From positions 89,929,052 through 89,993,051 of the forward strand of contig OZ024935.1 in the NCBI GenBank assembly GCA_964017235.1: a DNA stretch of 64,000 bases, given 5' to 3'. The translations under genes were made by a program, and so were the position numbers. Source of the DNA: Sabellastarte sp. h YS-2021. Taxonomy: Eukaryota > Annelida > Polychaeta > Sabellida > Sabellidae. Positions 11,493 through 23,109 of the stretch are shown here, piece by piece. Within the stretch, counting starts at the first letter, position 1. Every line of letters begins with the position of its first letter. Under the pieces are notes generated by a model. That model had not been told where the DNA came from. It searched no databases and worked only from the letters and a program-made list of their open reading frames with translations.

Positions 11493-13178
11493 GTGACTAC
11501 TGGTGTGGTATATAGGCCCCAGGAGGCCTGTAATTCGCCTTCTGGGGGGTGCCTTAAGATTTGCTCATATTTTGACCAATAAGGCAGAAGTGAGGCTGTA
11601 AACCATATTTTTGGCGAGAGTGGGCACCACTAAAAGAGAAATAAGTAGTGTATTCATTAAGAAATACATACCAAGCTCAAAATACATGTATTGGGAGTGC
11701 ATGTAGCGAGGGTACCATCAACAAGAAAATCAGCTCAAAACACCCCTTAAATGGGTTGGATCTGGTTCAGATTTTCACAGGAAACTCAGTTTCCACCATA
11801 GAATTAAATTGCATTTGTCTGACAAACTCGAGGGCTATATTTGGAATTTCAGTTTTTCGGGGTGTGGACCTGGTCTGCCCCCCCTCATGAGGGGTAATTT
11901 CAGGTATATCATATTGTGGTCAATCTGGAGCACTTATGGAATTTCAGACATGTTTTGATCAGAAATGAGGACATTTTAGGCACATTTGGAGCAGTGACTA
12001 CTGGTGTGGTATATAGGCCCCAGGAGGCCTGTAATTCGCCTTCTGGGGGGTGCCTTAAGATTTGCTCATATTTTGACCAATAAGGCAGAAGTGAGGCTGT
12101 AAACCATATTTTTTGGCGAGAGTGGGCACCACTAAAAGAGAAATAAGTAGTGTATTCATTAAGAAATACATACCAAGCTCAAAATACATGTATTGGGAGT
12201 GCATGTAGCGAGGGTACCATCAACAAGAAAATCAGCTCAAAACACCCCTTAAATGGGTTGGATCTGGTTCAGATTTTCACAGGAAACTCAGTTTCCACCA
12301 TAGAATTAAATTGCATTTGTCTGACAAACTCGAGGGCCATATTTGGAATTTCAGTTTTTCGGGGTGTGGACCTGGTCTGCCCCCCCCTCATGAGGGGTAA
12401 TTTCAGGTATATCATATTGTTGTCAATCTGGAGCACTTATGGAATTTCAGACATGTTTTGATAAGAAATGAGGACATTTTAGGCACATTTGGAGCAGTGA
12501 CTACTGGTGTGGTATATAGGCCCCAGGAGGCCTGTAATTCGCCTTCTGGGGGGTGCCTTAAGATTTGCTCATATTTTGACCAATAAGGCAGAAGTGAGGC
12601 TGTAAACCATATTTTTTGGCGAGAGTGGGCACCACTAAAAGAGAAATAAGTAGTGTATTCATTAAGAAATACATACCAAGCTCAAAATACATGTATTGGG
12701 AGTGCATGTAGCGAGGGTACCATCAACAAGAAAATCAGCTCAAAACACCCCTTAAATGGGTTGGATCTGGTTCAGATTTTCACAGGAAACTCAGTTTCCA
12801 CCATAGAATTAAATTGCATTTGTCTGACAAACTCGAGGGCCATATTTGGAATTTCAGTTTTTCGGGGTGTGGACCTGGTCTGCCCCCCCTCATGAGGGGT
12901 AATTTCAGGTATATCATATTGTGGTCAATCTGGAGCACTTATGGAATTTCAGACATGTTTTGATCAGAAATGAGGACATTTTAGGCACATTTGGAGCATT
13001 ACATGTCTGAACACAAATTATTTAACCCGAATATTGCTGTTAAAATGGTGTAAAATACATGTAAATCAGCCCAAATGAGTAGTAAATGTTGGTCTATAAT
13101 TCTGAAATTTGGCAAGAAAATAGTCTGTAACCCACTAAATCTGACTGCATAGGTTTTAGAATTACATCCAGTATAGCA
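11493..13178. repeat. Block 8: three-monomer unit, 1,686 bp (U21-U23)
   Basis: U21 is T5, GC with 345T (11836); U22 is TA with eight Cs at 12380-12387 where other monomers have seven; U23 is GC; the 180-bp segment is at 12999-13178. Counterpart of block 4, one base longer because of the extra C. Confidence 0.9.
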
Positions 13179-14361
13179 GTGACTACTGGTGTGGTATATA
13201 GGCCCCAGGAGGCCTGTAATTCGCCTTCTGGGGGGTGCCTTAAGATTTGCTCATATTTTGACCAATAAGGCAGAAGTGAGGCTGTAAACCATATTTTTGG
13301 CGAGAGTGGCCACCACTAAAAGAGAAATAAGTAGTGTATTCATTAAGAAATACATACCAAGCTCAAAATACATGTATTGGGAGTGCATGTAGCGAGGGTA
13401 CCATCAACAAGAAAATCAGCTCAAAACACCCCTTAAATGGGTTGGATCTGGTTCAGATTTTCACAGGAAACTCAGTTTCCACCATAGAATTAAATTGCAT
13501 TTGTCTGACAAACTCGAGGGCCATATTTGGAATTTCAGTTTTTCGGGGTGTGGACCTGGTCTGCCCCCCCTCATGAGGGGTAATTTCAGGTATATCATAT
13601 TGTGGTCAATCTGGAGCACTTATGGAATTTCAGACATGTTTTGATCAGAAATGAGGACATTTTAGGCACATTTGGAGCAGTGACTACTGGTGTGGTATAT
13701 AGGCCCCAGGAGGCCTGTAATTCGCCTTCTGGGGGGTGCCTTAAGATTTGCTCATATTTTGACCAATAAGGCAGAAGTGAGGCTGTAAACCATATTTTTT
13801 GGCGAGAGTGGGCACCACTAAAAGAGAAATAAGTAGTGTATTCATTAAGAAATACATACCAAGCTCAAAATACATGTATTGGGAGTGCATGTAGCGAGGG
13901 TACCATCAACAAGAAAATCAGCTCAAAACACCCCTTAAATGGGTTGGATCTGGTTCAGATTTTCACAGGAAACTCAGTTTCCACCATAGAATTAAATTGC
14001 ATTTGTCTGACAAACTCGAGGGCCATATTTGGAATTTCAGTTTTTCGGGGTGTGGACCTGGTCTGCCCCCCCTCATGAAGGGTAATTTCAGGTATATCAT
14101 ATTGTGGTCAATCTGGAGCACTTATGGAATTTCAGACATGTTTTGATCAGAAATGAGGACATTTTAGGCACATTTGGAGCATTACATGTCTGAACACAAA
14201 TTATTTAACCCGAATATTGCTGTTAAAATGGTGTAAAATACATGTAAATCAGCCCAAATGAGTAGTAAATGTTGGTCTATAATTCTGAAATTTGGCAAGA
14301 AAATAGTCTGTAACCCACTAAATCTGACTGCATAGGTTTTAGAATTACATCCAGTATAGCA
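13179..14361. repeat. Block 9: two-monomer unit, 1,183 bp (U24-U25)
   Basis: U24 is T5, GC with 133C (13310); U25 is GC with 400A; the 180-bp segment is at 14182-14361. It closes the second copy of the 10-monomer repeat. Confidence 0.9.
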
Positions 14362-15544
14362 GTGACTACTGGTGTGGTATATAGGCCCCAGGAGGCCTGT
14401 AATTCGCCTTCTGGGGGGTGCCTTAAGATTTGCTCATATTTTGACCAATAAGGCAGAAGTGAGGCTGTAAACCATATTTTTGGCGAGAGTGGCCACCACT
14501 AAAAGAGAAATAAGTAGTGTATTCATTAAGAAATACATACCAAGCTCAAAATACATGTATTGGGAGTGCATGTAGCGAGGGTACCATCAACAAGAAAATC
14601 AGCTCAAAACACCCCTTAAATGGGTTGGATCTGGTTCAGATTTTCACAGGAAACTCAGTTTCCACCATAGAATTAAATTGCATTTGTCTGACAAACTCGA
14701 GGGCCATATTTGGAATTTCAGTTTTTCGGGGTGTGGACCTGGTCTGCCCCCCCTCATGAGGGGTAATTTCAGGTATATCATATTGTGGTCAATCTGGAGC
14801 ACTTATGGAATTTCAGACATGTTTTGATCAGAAATGAGGACATTTTAGGCACATTTGGAGCAGTGACTACTGGTGTGGTATATAGGCCCCAGGAGGCCTG
14901 TAATTCGCCTTCTGGGGGGTGCCTTAAGATTTGCTCATATTTTGACCAATAAGGCAGAAGTGAGGCTGTAAACCATATTTTTTGGCGAGAGTGGGCACCA
15001 CTAAAAGAGAAATAAGTAGTGTATTCATTAAGAAATACATACCAAGCTCAAAATACATGTATTGGGAGTGCATGTAGCGAGGGTACCATCAACAAGAAAA
15101 TCAGCTCAAAACACCCCTTAAATGGGTTGGATCTGGTTCAGATTTTCACAGGAAACTCAGTTTCCACCATAGAATTAAATTGCATTTGTCTGACAAACTC
15201 GAGGGCCATATTTGGAATTTCAGTTTTTCGGGGTGTGGACCTGGTCTGCCCCCCCTCATGAAGGGTAATTTCAGGTATATCATATTGTGGTCAATCTGGA
15301 GCACTTATGGAATTTCAGACATGTTTTGATCAGAAATGAGGACATTTTAGGCACATTTGGAGCATTACATGTCTGAACACAAATTATTTAACCCGAATAT
15401 TGCTGTTAAAATGGTGTAAAATACATGTAAATCAGCCCAAATGAGTAGTAAATGTTGGTCTATAATTCTGAAATTTGGCAAGAAAATAGTCTGTAACCCA
15501 CTAAATCTGACTGCATAGGTTTTAGAATTACATCCAGTATAGCA
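14362..15544. repeat. Block 10: two-monomer unit, 1,183 bp (U26-U27)
   Basis: U26 is T5, GC with 133C (14493) and U27 is GC with 400A, the same as block 9 and directly adjacent to it, so this is a local tandem duplication of a dimer. The 180-bp segment is at 15365-15544. Confidence 0.9.
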
Positions 15545-17229
15545 GTGACTACTGGTGTGGTATATAGGCCCCAGGAGGCCTGTAATTCGCCTTCTGGGGG
15601 GTGCCTTAAGATTTGCTCATATTTTGACCAATAAGGCAGAAGTGAGGCTGTAAACCATATTTTTGGCGAGAGTGGGCACCACTAAAAGAGAAATAAGTAG
15701 TGTATTCATTAAGAAATACATACCAAGCTCAAAATACATGTATTGGGAGTGCATGTAGCGAGGGTACCATCAACAAGAAAATCAGCTCAAAACACCCCTT
15801 AAATGGGTTGGATCTGGTTCAGATTTTCACAGGAAACTCAGTTTCCACCATAGAATTAAATTGCATTTGTCTGACAAACTCGAGGGCCATATTTGGAATT
15901 TCAGTTTTTCGGGGTGTGGACCTGGTCTGCCCCCCCTCATGAGGGGTAATTTCAGGTATATCATATTGTGGTCAATCTGGAGCACTTATGGAATTTCAGA
16001 CATGTTTTGATCAGAAATGAGGACATTTTAGGCACATTTGGAGCAGTGACTACTGGTGTGGTATATAGGCCCCAGGAGGCCTGTAATTCGCCTTCTGGGG
16101 GGTGCCTTAAGATTTGCTCATATTTTGACCAATAAGGCAGAAGTGAGGCTGTAAACCATATTTTTTGGCGAGAGTGGGCACCACTAAAAGAGAAATAAGT
16201 AGTGTATTCATTAAGAAATACATACCAAGCTCAAAATACATGTATTGGGAGTGCATGTAGCGAGGGTACCATCAACAAGAAAATCAGCTCAAAACACCCC
16301 TTAAATGGGTTGGATCTGGTTCAGATTTTCACAGGAAACTCAGTTTCCACCATAGAATTAAATTGCATTTGTCTGACAAACTCGAGGGCCATATTTGGAA
16401 TTTCAGTTTTTCGGGGTGTGGACCTGGTCTGCCCCCCCTCATGAGGGGTAATTTCAGGTATATCATATTGTTGTCAATCTGGAGCACTTATGGAATTTCA
16501 GACATGTTTTGATAAGAAATGAGGACATTTTAGGCACATTTGGAGCAGTGACTACTGGTGTGGTATATAGGCCCCAGGAGGCCTGTAATTCGCCTTCTGG
16601 GGGGTGCCTTAAGATTTGCTCATATTTTGACCAATAAGGCAGAAGTGAGGCTGTAAACCATATTTTTTGGCGAGAGTGGGCACCACTAAAAGAGAAATAA
16701 GTAGTGTATTCATTAAGAAATACATACCAAGCTCAAAATACATGTATTGGGAGTGCATGTAGCGAGGGTACCATCAACAAGAAAATCAGCTCAAAACACC
16801 CCTTAAATGGGTTGGATCTGGTTCAGATTTTCACAGGAAACTCAGTTTCCACCATAGAATTAAATTGCATTTGTCTGACAAACTCGAGGGCCATATTTGG
16901 AATTTCAGTTTTTCGGGGTGTGGACCTGGTCTGCCCCCCCTCATGAGGGGTAATTTCAGGTATATCATATTGTGGTCAATCTGGAGCACTTATGGAATTT
17001 CAGACATGTTTTGATCAGAAATGAGGACATTTTAGGCACATTTGGAGCATTACATGTCTGAACACAAATTATTTAACCCGAATATTGCTGTTAAAATGGT
17101 GTAAAATACATGTAAATCAGCCCAAATGAGTAGTAAATGTTGGTCTATAATTCTGAAATTTGGCAAGAAAATAGTCTGTAACCCACTAAATCTGACTGCA
17201 TAGGTTTTAGAATTACATCCAGTATAGCA
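15545..17229. repeat. Block 11: three-monomer unit, 1,685 bp (U28-U30)
   Basis: U28 is T5, GC; U29 is TA; U30 is GC; the 180-bp segment is at 17050-17229. Same pattern as blocks 13 and 18. It is the last block of the densely spaced left part. Confidence 0.9.
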
Positions 17230-20200
17230 GTGACTACTGGTGTGGTATATAGGCCCCAGGAGGCCTGTAATTCGCCTTCTGGGGGGTGCCTTAAGATTTG
17301 CTCATATTTTGACCAATAAGGCAGAAGTGAGGCTGTAAACCATATTTTTGGCGAGAGTGGGCACCACTAAAAGAGAAATAAGTAGTGTATTCATTAAGAA
17401 ATACATACCAAGCTCAAAATACATGTATTGGGAGTGCATGTAGCGAGGGTACCATCAACAAGAAAATCAGCTCAAAACACCCCTTAAATGGGTTGGATCT
17501 GGTTCAGATTTTCACAGGAAACTCAGTTTCCACCATAGAATTAAATTGCATTTGTCTGACAAACTCGAGGGCCATATTTGGAATTTCAGTTTTTCGGGGT
17601 GTGGACCTGGTCTGCCCCCCCTCATGAGGGGTAATTTCAGGTATATCATATTGTGGTCAATCTGGAGCACTTATGGAATTTCAGACATGTTTTGATCAGA
17701 AATGAGGACATTTTAGGCACATTTGGAGCAGTGACTACTGGTGTGGTATATAGGCCCCAGGAGGCCTGTAATTCGCCTTCTGGGGGGTGCCTTAAGATTT
17801 GCTCATATTTTGACCAATAAGGCAGAAGTGAGGCTGTAAACCATATTTTTTGGCGAGAGTGGGCACCACTAAAAGAGAAATAAGTAGTGTATTCATTAAG
17901 AAATACATACCAAGCTCAAAATACATGTATTGGGAGTGCATGTAGCGAGGGTACCATCAACAAGAAAATCAGCTCAAAACACCCCTTAAATGGGTTGGAT
18001 CTGGTTCAGATTTTCACAGGAAACTCAGTTTCCACCATAGAATTAAATTGCATTTGTCTGACAAACTCGAGGGCCATATTTGGAATTTCAGTTTTTCGGG
18101 GTGTGGACCTGGTCTGCCCCCCCTCATGAGGGGTAATTTCAGGTATATCATATTGTTGTCAATCTGGAGCACTTATGGAATTTCAGACATGTTTTGATCA
18201 GAAATGAGGACATTTTAGGCACATTTGGAGCAGTGACTACTGGTGTGGTATATAGGCCCCAGGAGGCCTGTAATTCGCCTTCTGGGGGGTGCCTTAAGAT
18301 TTGCTCATATTTTGACCAATAAGGCAGAAGTGAGGCTGTAAACCATATTTTTTGGCGAGAGTGGGCACCACTAAAAGAGAAATAAGTAGTGTATTCATTA
18401 AGAAATACATACCAAGCTCAAAATACATGTATTGGGAGTGCATGTAGCGAGGGTACCATCAACAAGAAAATCAGCTCAAAACACCCCTTAAATGGGTTGG
18501 ATCTGGTTCAGATTTTCACAGGAAACTCAGTTTCCACCATAGAATTAAATTGCATTTGTCTGACAAACTCGAGGGCCATATTTGGAATTTCAGTTTTTCG
18601 GGGTGTGGACCTGGTCTGCCCCCCCTCATGAGGGGTAATTTCAGGTATATCATATTGTTGTCAATCTGGAGCACTTATGGAATTTCAGACATGTTTTGAT
18701 AAGAAATGAGGACATTTTAGGCACATTTGGAGCAGTGACTACTGGTGTGGTATATAGGCCCCAGGAGGCCTGTAATTCGCCTTCTGGGGGGTGCCTTAAG
18801 ATTTGCTCATATTTTGACCAATAAGGCAGAAGTGAGGCTGTAAACCATATTTTTTGGCGAGAGTGGGCACCACTAAAAGAGAAATAAGTAGTGTATTCAT
18901 TAAGAAATACATACCAAGCTCAAAATACATGTATTGGGAGTGCATGTAGCGAGGGTACCATCAACAAGAAAATCAGCTCAAAACACCCCTTAAATGGGTT
19001 GGATCTGGTTCAGATTTTCACAGGAAACTCAGTTTCCACCATAGAATTAAATTGCATTTGTCTGACAAACTCGAGGGCCATATTTGGAATTTCAGTTTTT
19101 CGGGGTGTGGACCTGGTCTGCCCCCCCTCATGAGGGGTAATTTCAGGTATATCATATTGTGGTCAATCTGGAGCACTTATGGAATTTCAGACATGTTTTG
19201 ATCAGAAATGAGGACATTTTAGGCACATTTGGAGCAGTGACTACTGGTGTGGTATATAGGCCCCAGGAGGCCTGTAATTCGCCTTCTGGGGGGTGCCTTA
19301 AGATTTGCTCATATTTTGACCAATAAGGCAGAAGTGAGGCTGTAAACCATATTTTTTGGCGAGAGTGGGCACCACTAAAAGAGAAATAAGTAGTGTATTC
19401 ATTAAGAAATACATACCAAGCTCAAAATACATGTATTGGGAGTGCATGTAGCGAGGGTACCATCAACAAGAAAATCAGCTCAAAACACCCCTTAAATGGG
19501 TTGGATCTGGTTCAGATTTTCACAGGAAACTCAGTTTCCACCATAGAATTAAATTGCATTTGTCTGACAAACTCGAGGGCCATATTTGGAATTTCAGTTT
19601 TTCGGGGTGTGGACCTGGTCTGCCCCCCCTCATGAGGGGTAATTTCAGGTATATCATATTGTTGTCAATCTGGAGCACTTATGGAATTTCAGACATGTTT
19701 TGATAAGAAATGAGGACATTTTAGGCACATTTGGAGCAGTGACTACTGGTGTGGTATATAGGCCCCAGGAGGCCTGTAATTCGCCTTCTGGGGGGTGCCT
19801 TAAGATTTGCTCATATTTTGACCAATAAGGCAGAAGTGAGGCTGTAAACCATATTTTTTGGCGAGAGTGGGCACCACTAAAAGAGAAATAAGTAGTGTAT
19901 TCATTAAGAAATACATACCAAGCTCAAAATACATGTATTGGGAGTGCATGTAGCGAGGGTACCATCAACAAGAAAATCAGCTCAAAACACCCCTTAAATG
20001 GGTTGGATCTGGTTCAGATTTTCACAGGAAACTCAGTTTCCACCATAGAATTAAATTGCATTTGTCTGACAAACTCGAGGGCCATATTTGGAATTTCAGT
20101 TTTTCGGGGTGTGGACCTGGTCTGCCCCCCCTCATGAAGGGTAATTTCAGGTATATCATATTGTGGTCAATCTGGAGCACTTATGGAATTTCAGACATGT

Positions 20201-21424
20201 TTTGATCAGAAATGAGGACATTTTAGGCACATTTGGAGCAGTGACTACTGGTGTGGTATATAGGCCCCAGGAGGCCTGTAATTCGCCTTCTGGGGGGTGC
20301 CTTAAGATTTGCTCATATTTTGACCAATAAGGCAGAAGTGAGGCTGTAAACCATATTTTTTGGCGAGAGTGGGCACCACTAAAAGAGAAATAAGTAGTGT
20401 ATTCATTAAGAAATACATACCAAGCTCAAAATACATGTATTGGGAGTGCATGTAGCGAGGGTACCATCAACAAGAAAATCAGCTCAAAACACCCCTTAAA
20501 TGGGTTGGATCTGGTTCAGATTTTCACAGGAAACTCAGTTTCCACCATAGAATTAAATTGCATTTGTCTGACAAACTCGAGGGCCATATTTGGAATTTCA
20601 GTTTTTCGGGGTGTGGACCTGGTCTGCCCCCCCTCATGAGGGGTAATTTCAGGTATATCATATTGTTGTCAATCTGGAGCACTTATGGAATTTCAGACAT
20701 GTTTTGATAAGAAATGAGGACATTTTAGGCACATTTGGAGCAGTGACTACTGGTGTGGTATATAGGCCCCAGGAGGCCTGTAATTCGCCTTCTGGGGGGT
20801 GCCTTAAGATTTGCTCATATTTTGACCAATAAGGCAGAAGTGAGGCTGTAAACCATATTTTTTGGCGAGAGTGGGCACCACTAAAAGAGAAATAAGTAGT
20901 GTATTCATTAAGAAATACATACCAAGCTCAAAATACATGTATTGGGAGTGCATGTAGCGAGGGTACCATCAACAAGAAAATCAGCTCAAAACACCCCTTA
21001 AATGGGTTGGATCTGGTTCAGATTTTCACAGGAAACTCAGTTTCCACCATAGAATTAAATTGCATTTGTCTGACAAACTCGAGGGCCATATTTGGAATTT
21101 CAGTTTTTCGGGGTGTGGACCTGGTCTGCCCCCCCTCATGAAGGGTAATTTCAGGTATATCATATTGTGGTCAATCTGGAGCACTTATGGAATTTCAGAC
21201 ATGTTTTGATCAGAAATGAGGACATTTTAGGCACATTTGGAGCATTACATGTCTGAACACAAATTATTTAACCCGAATATTGCTGTTAAAATGGTGTAAA
21301 ATACATGTAAATCAGCCCAAATGAGTAGTAAATGTTGGTCTATAATTCTGAAATTTGGCAAGAAAATAGTCTGTAACCCACTAAATCTGACTGCATAGGT
21401 TTTAGAATTACATCCAGTATAGCA
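17230..21424. repeat. Block 12: eight-monomer block, 4,195 bp (U31-U38)
   Basis: Haplotypes in order: GC (T5), TC, TA, GC, TA, GC with 400A, TA, GC with 400A. The last four monomers form a dimer repeated in tandem (19237-20240 and 20241-21244). The 180-bp segment is at 21245-21424. This is the rightmost place where 400A is seen. Confidence 0.9.
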
Positions 21425-23109
21425 GTGACTACTGGTGTGGTATATAGGCCCCAGGAGGCCTGTAATTCGCCTTCTGGGGGGTGCCTTAAGATTTGCTCAT
21501 ATTTTGACCAATAAGGCAGAAGTGAGGCTGTAAACCATATTTTTGGCGAGAGTGGGCACCACTAAAAGAGAAATAAGTAGTGTATTCATTAAGAAATACA
21601 TACCAAGCTCAAAATACATGTATTGGGAGTGCATGTAGCGAGGGTACCATCAACAAGAAAATCAGCTCAAAACACCCCTTAAATGGGTTGGATCTGGTTC
21701 AGATTTTCACAGGAAACTCAGTTTCCACCATAGAATTAAATTGCATTTGTCTGACAAACTCGAGGGCCATATTTGGAATTTCAGTTTTTCGGGGTGTGGA
21801 CCTGGTCTGCCCCCCCTCATGAGGGGTAATTTCAGGTATATCATATTGTGGTCAATCTGGAGCACTTATGGAATTTCAGACATGTTTTGATCAGAAATGA
21901 GGACATTTTAGGCACATTTGGAGCAGTGACTACTGGTGTGGTATATAGGCCCCAGGAGGCCTGTAATTCGCCTTCTGGGGGGTGCCTTAAGATTTGCTCA
22001 TATTTTGACCAATAAGGCAGAAGTGAGGCTGTAAACCATATTTTTTGGCGAGAGTGGGCACCACTAAAAGAGAAATAAGTAGTGTATTCATTAAGAAATA
22101 CATACCAAGCTCAAAATACATGTATTGGGAGTGCATGTAGCGAGGGTACCATCAACAAGAAAATCAGCTCAAAACACCCCTTAAATGGGTTGGATCTGGT
22201 TCAGATTTTCACAGGAAACTCAGTTTCCACCATAGAATTAAATTGCATTTGTCTGACAAACTCGAGGGCCATATTTGGAATTTCAGTTTTTCGGGGTGTG
22301 GACCTGGTCTGCCCCCCCTCATGAGGGGTAATTTCAGGTATATCATATTGTTGTCAATCTGGAGCACTTATGGAATTTCAGACATGTTTTGATAAGAAAT
22401 GAGGACATTTTAGGCACATTTGGAGCAGTGACTACTGGTGTGGTATATAGGCCCCAGGAGGCCTGTAATTCGCCTTCTGGGGGGTGCCTTAAGATTTGCT
22501 CATATTTTGACCAATAAGGCAGAAGTGAGGCTGTAAACCATATTTTTTGGCGAGAGTGGGCACCACTAAAAGAGAAATAAGTAGTGTATTCATTAAGAAA
22601 TACATACCAAGCTCAAAATACATGTATTGGGAGTGCATGTAGCGAGGGTACCATCAACAAGAAAATCAGCTCAAAACACCCCTTAAATGGGTTGGATCTG
22701 GTTCAGATTTTCACAGGAAACTCAGTTTCCACCATAGAATTAAATTGCATTTGTCTGACAAACTCGAGGGCCATATTTGGAATTTCAGTTTTTCGGGGTG
22801 TGGACCTGGTCTGCCCCCCCTCATGAGGGGTAATTTCAGGTATATCATATTGTGGTCAATCTGGAGCACTTATGGAATTTCAGACATGTTTTGATCAGAA
22901 ATGAGGACATTTTAGGCACATTTGGAGCATTACATGTCTGAACACAAATTATTTAACCCGAATATTGCTGTTAAAATGGTGTAAAATACATGTAAATCAG
23001 CCCAAATGAGTAGTAAATGTTGGTCTATAATTCTGAAATTTGGCAAGAAAATAGTCTGTAACCCACTAAATCTGACTGCATAGGTTTTAGAATTACATCC
23101 AGTATAGCA
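21425..23109. repeat. Block 13: three-monomer unit, 1,685 bp (U39-U41)
   Basis: U39 is T5, GC; U40 is TA; U41 is GC; the 180-bp segment is at 22930-23109. It has the same marker pattern as block 11. Confidence 0.9.

Larger units (their letters stand above)
2889..14361. repeat. Higher-order repeat of 10 monomers, two tandem copies
   Basis: Copy A is 2889-8624 (5,736 bp, U6-U15) and copy B is 8625-14361 (5,737 bp, U16-U25). Marker order is shared: T5-TA, GC, 392G, TA, 400A, 345T, TA, variable, 133C, 400A, with 180-bp segments after the 2nd, 5th, 8th and 10th monomers. Paired marker bases are 4462/10198, 6100/11836 (offset 5,736) and 7573/13310 (offset 5,737, after an extra C in copy B). The noted differences are U13 (TC) against U23 (GC) and the extra C in U22. 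The identity also extends one monomer left (U5 matches U15). Confidence 0.88.
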
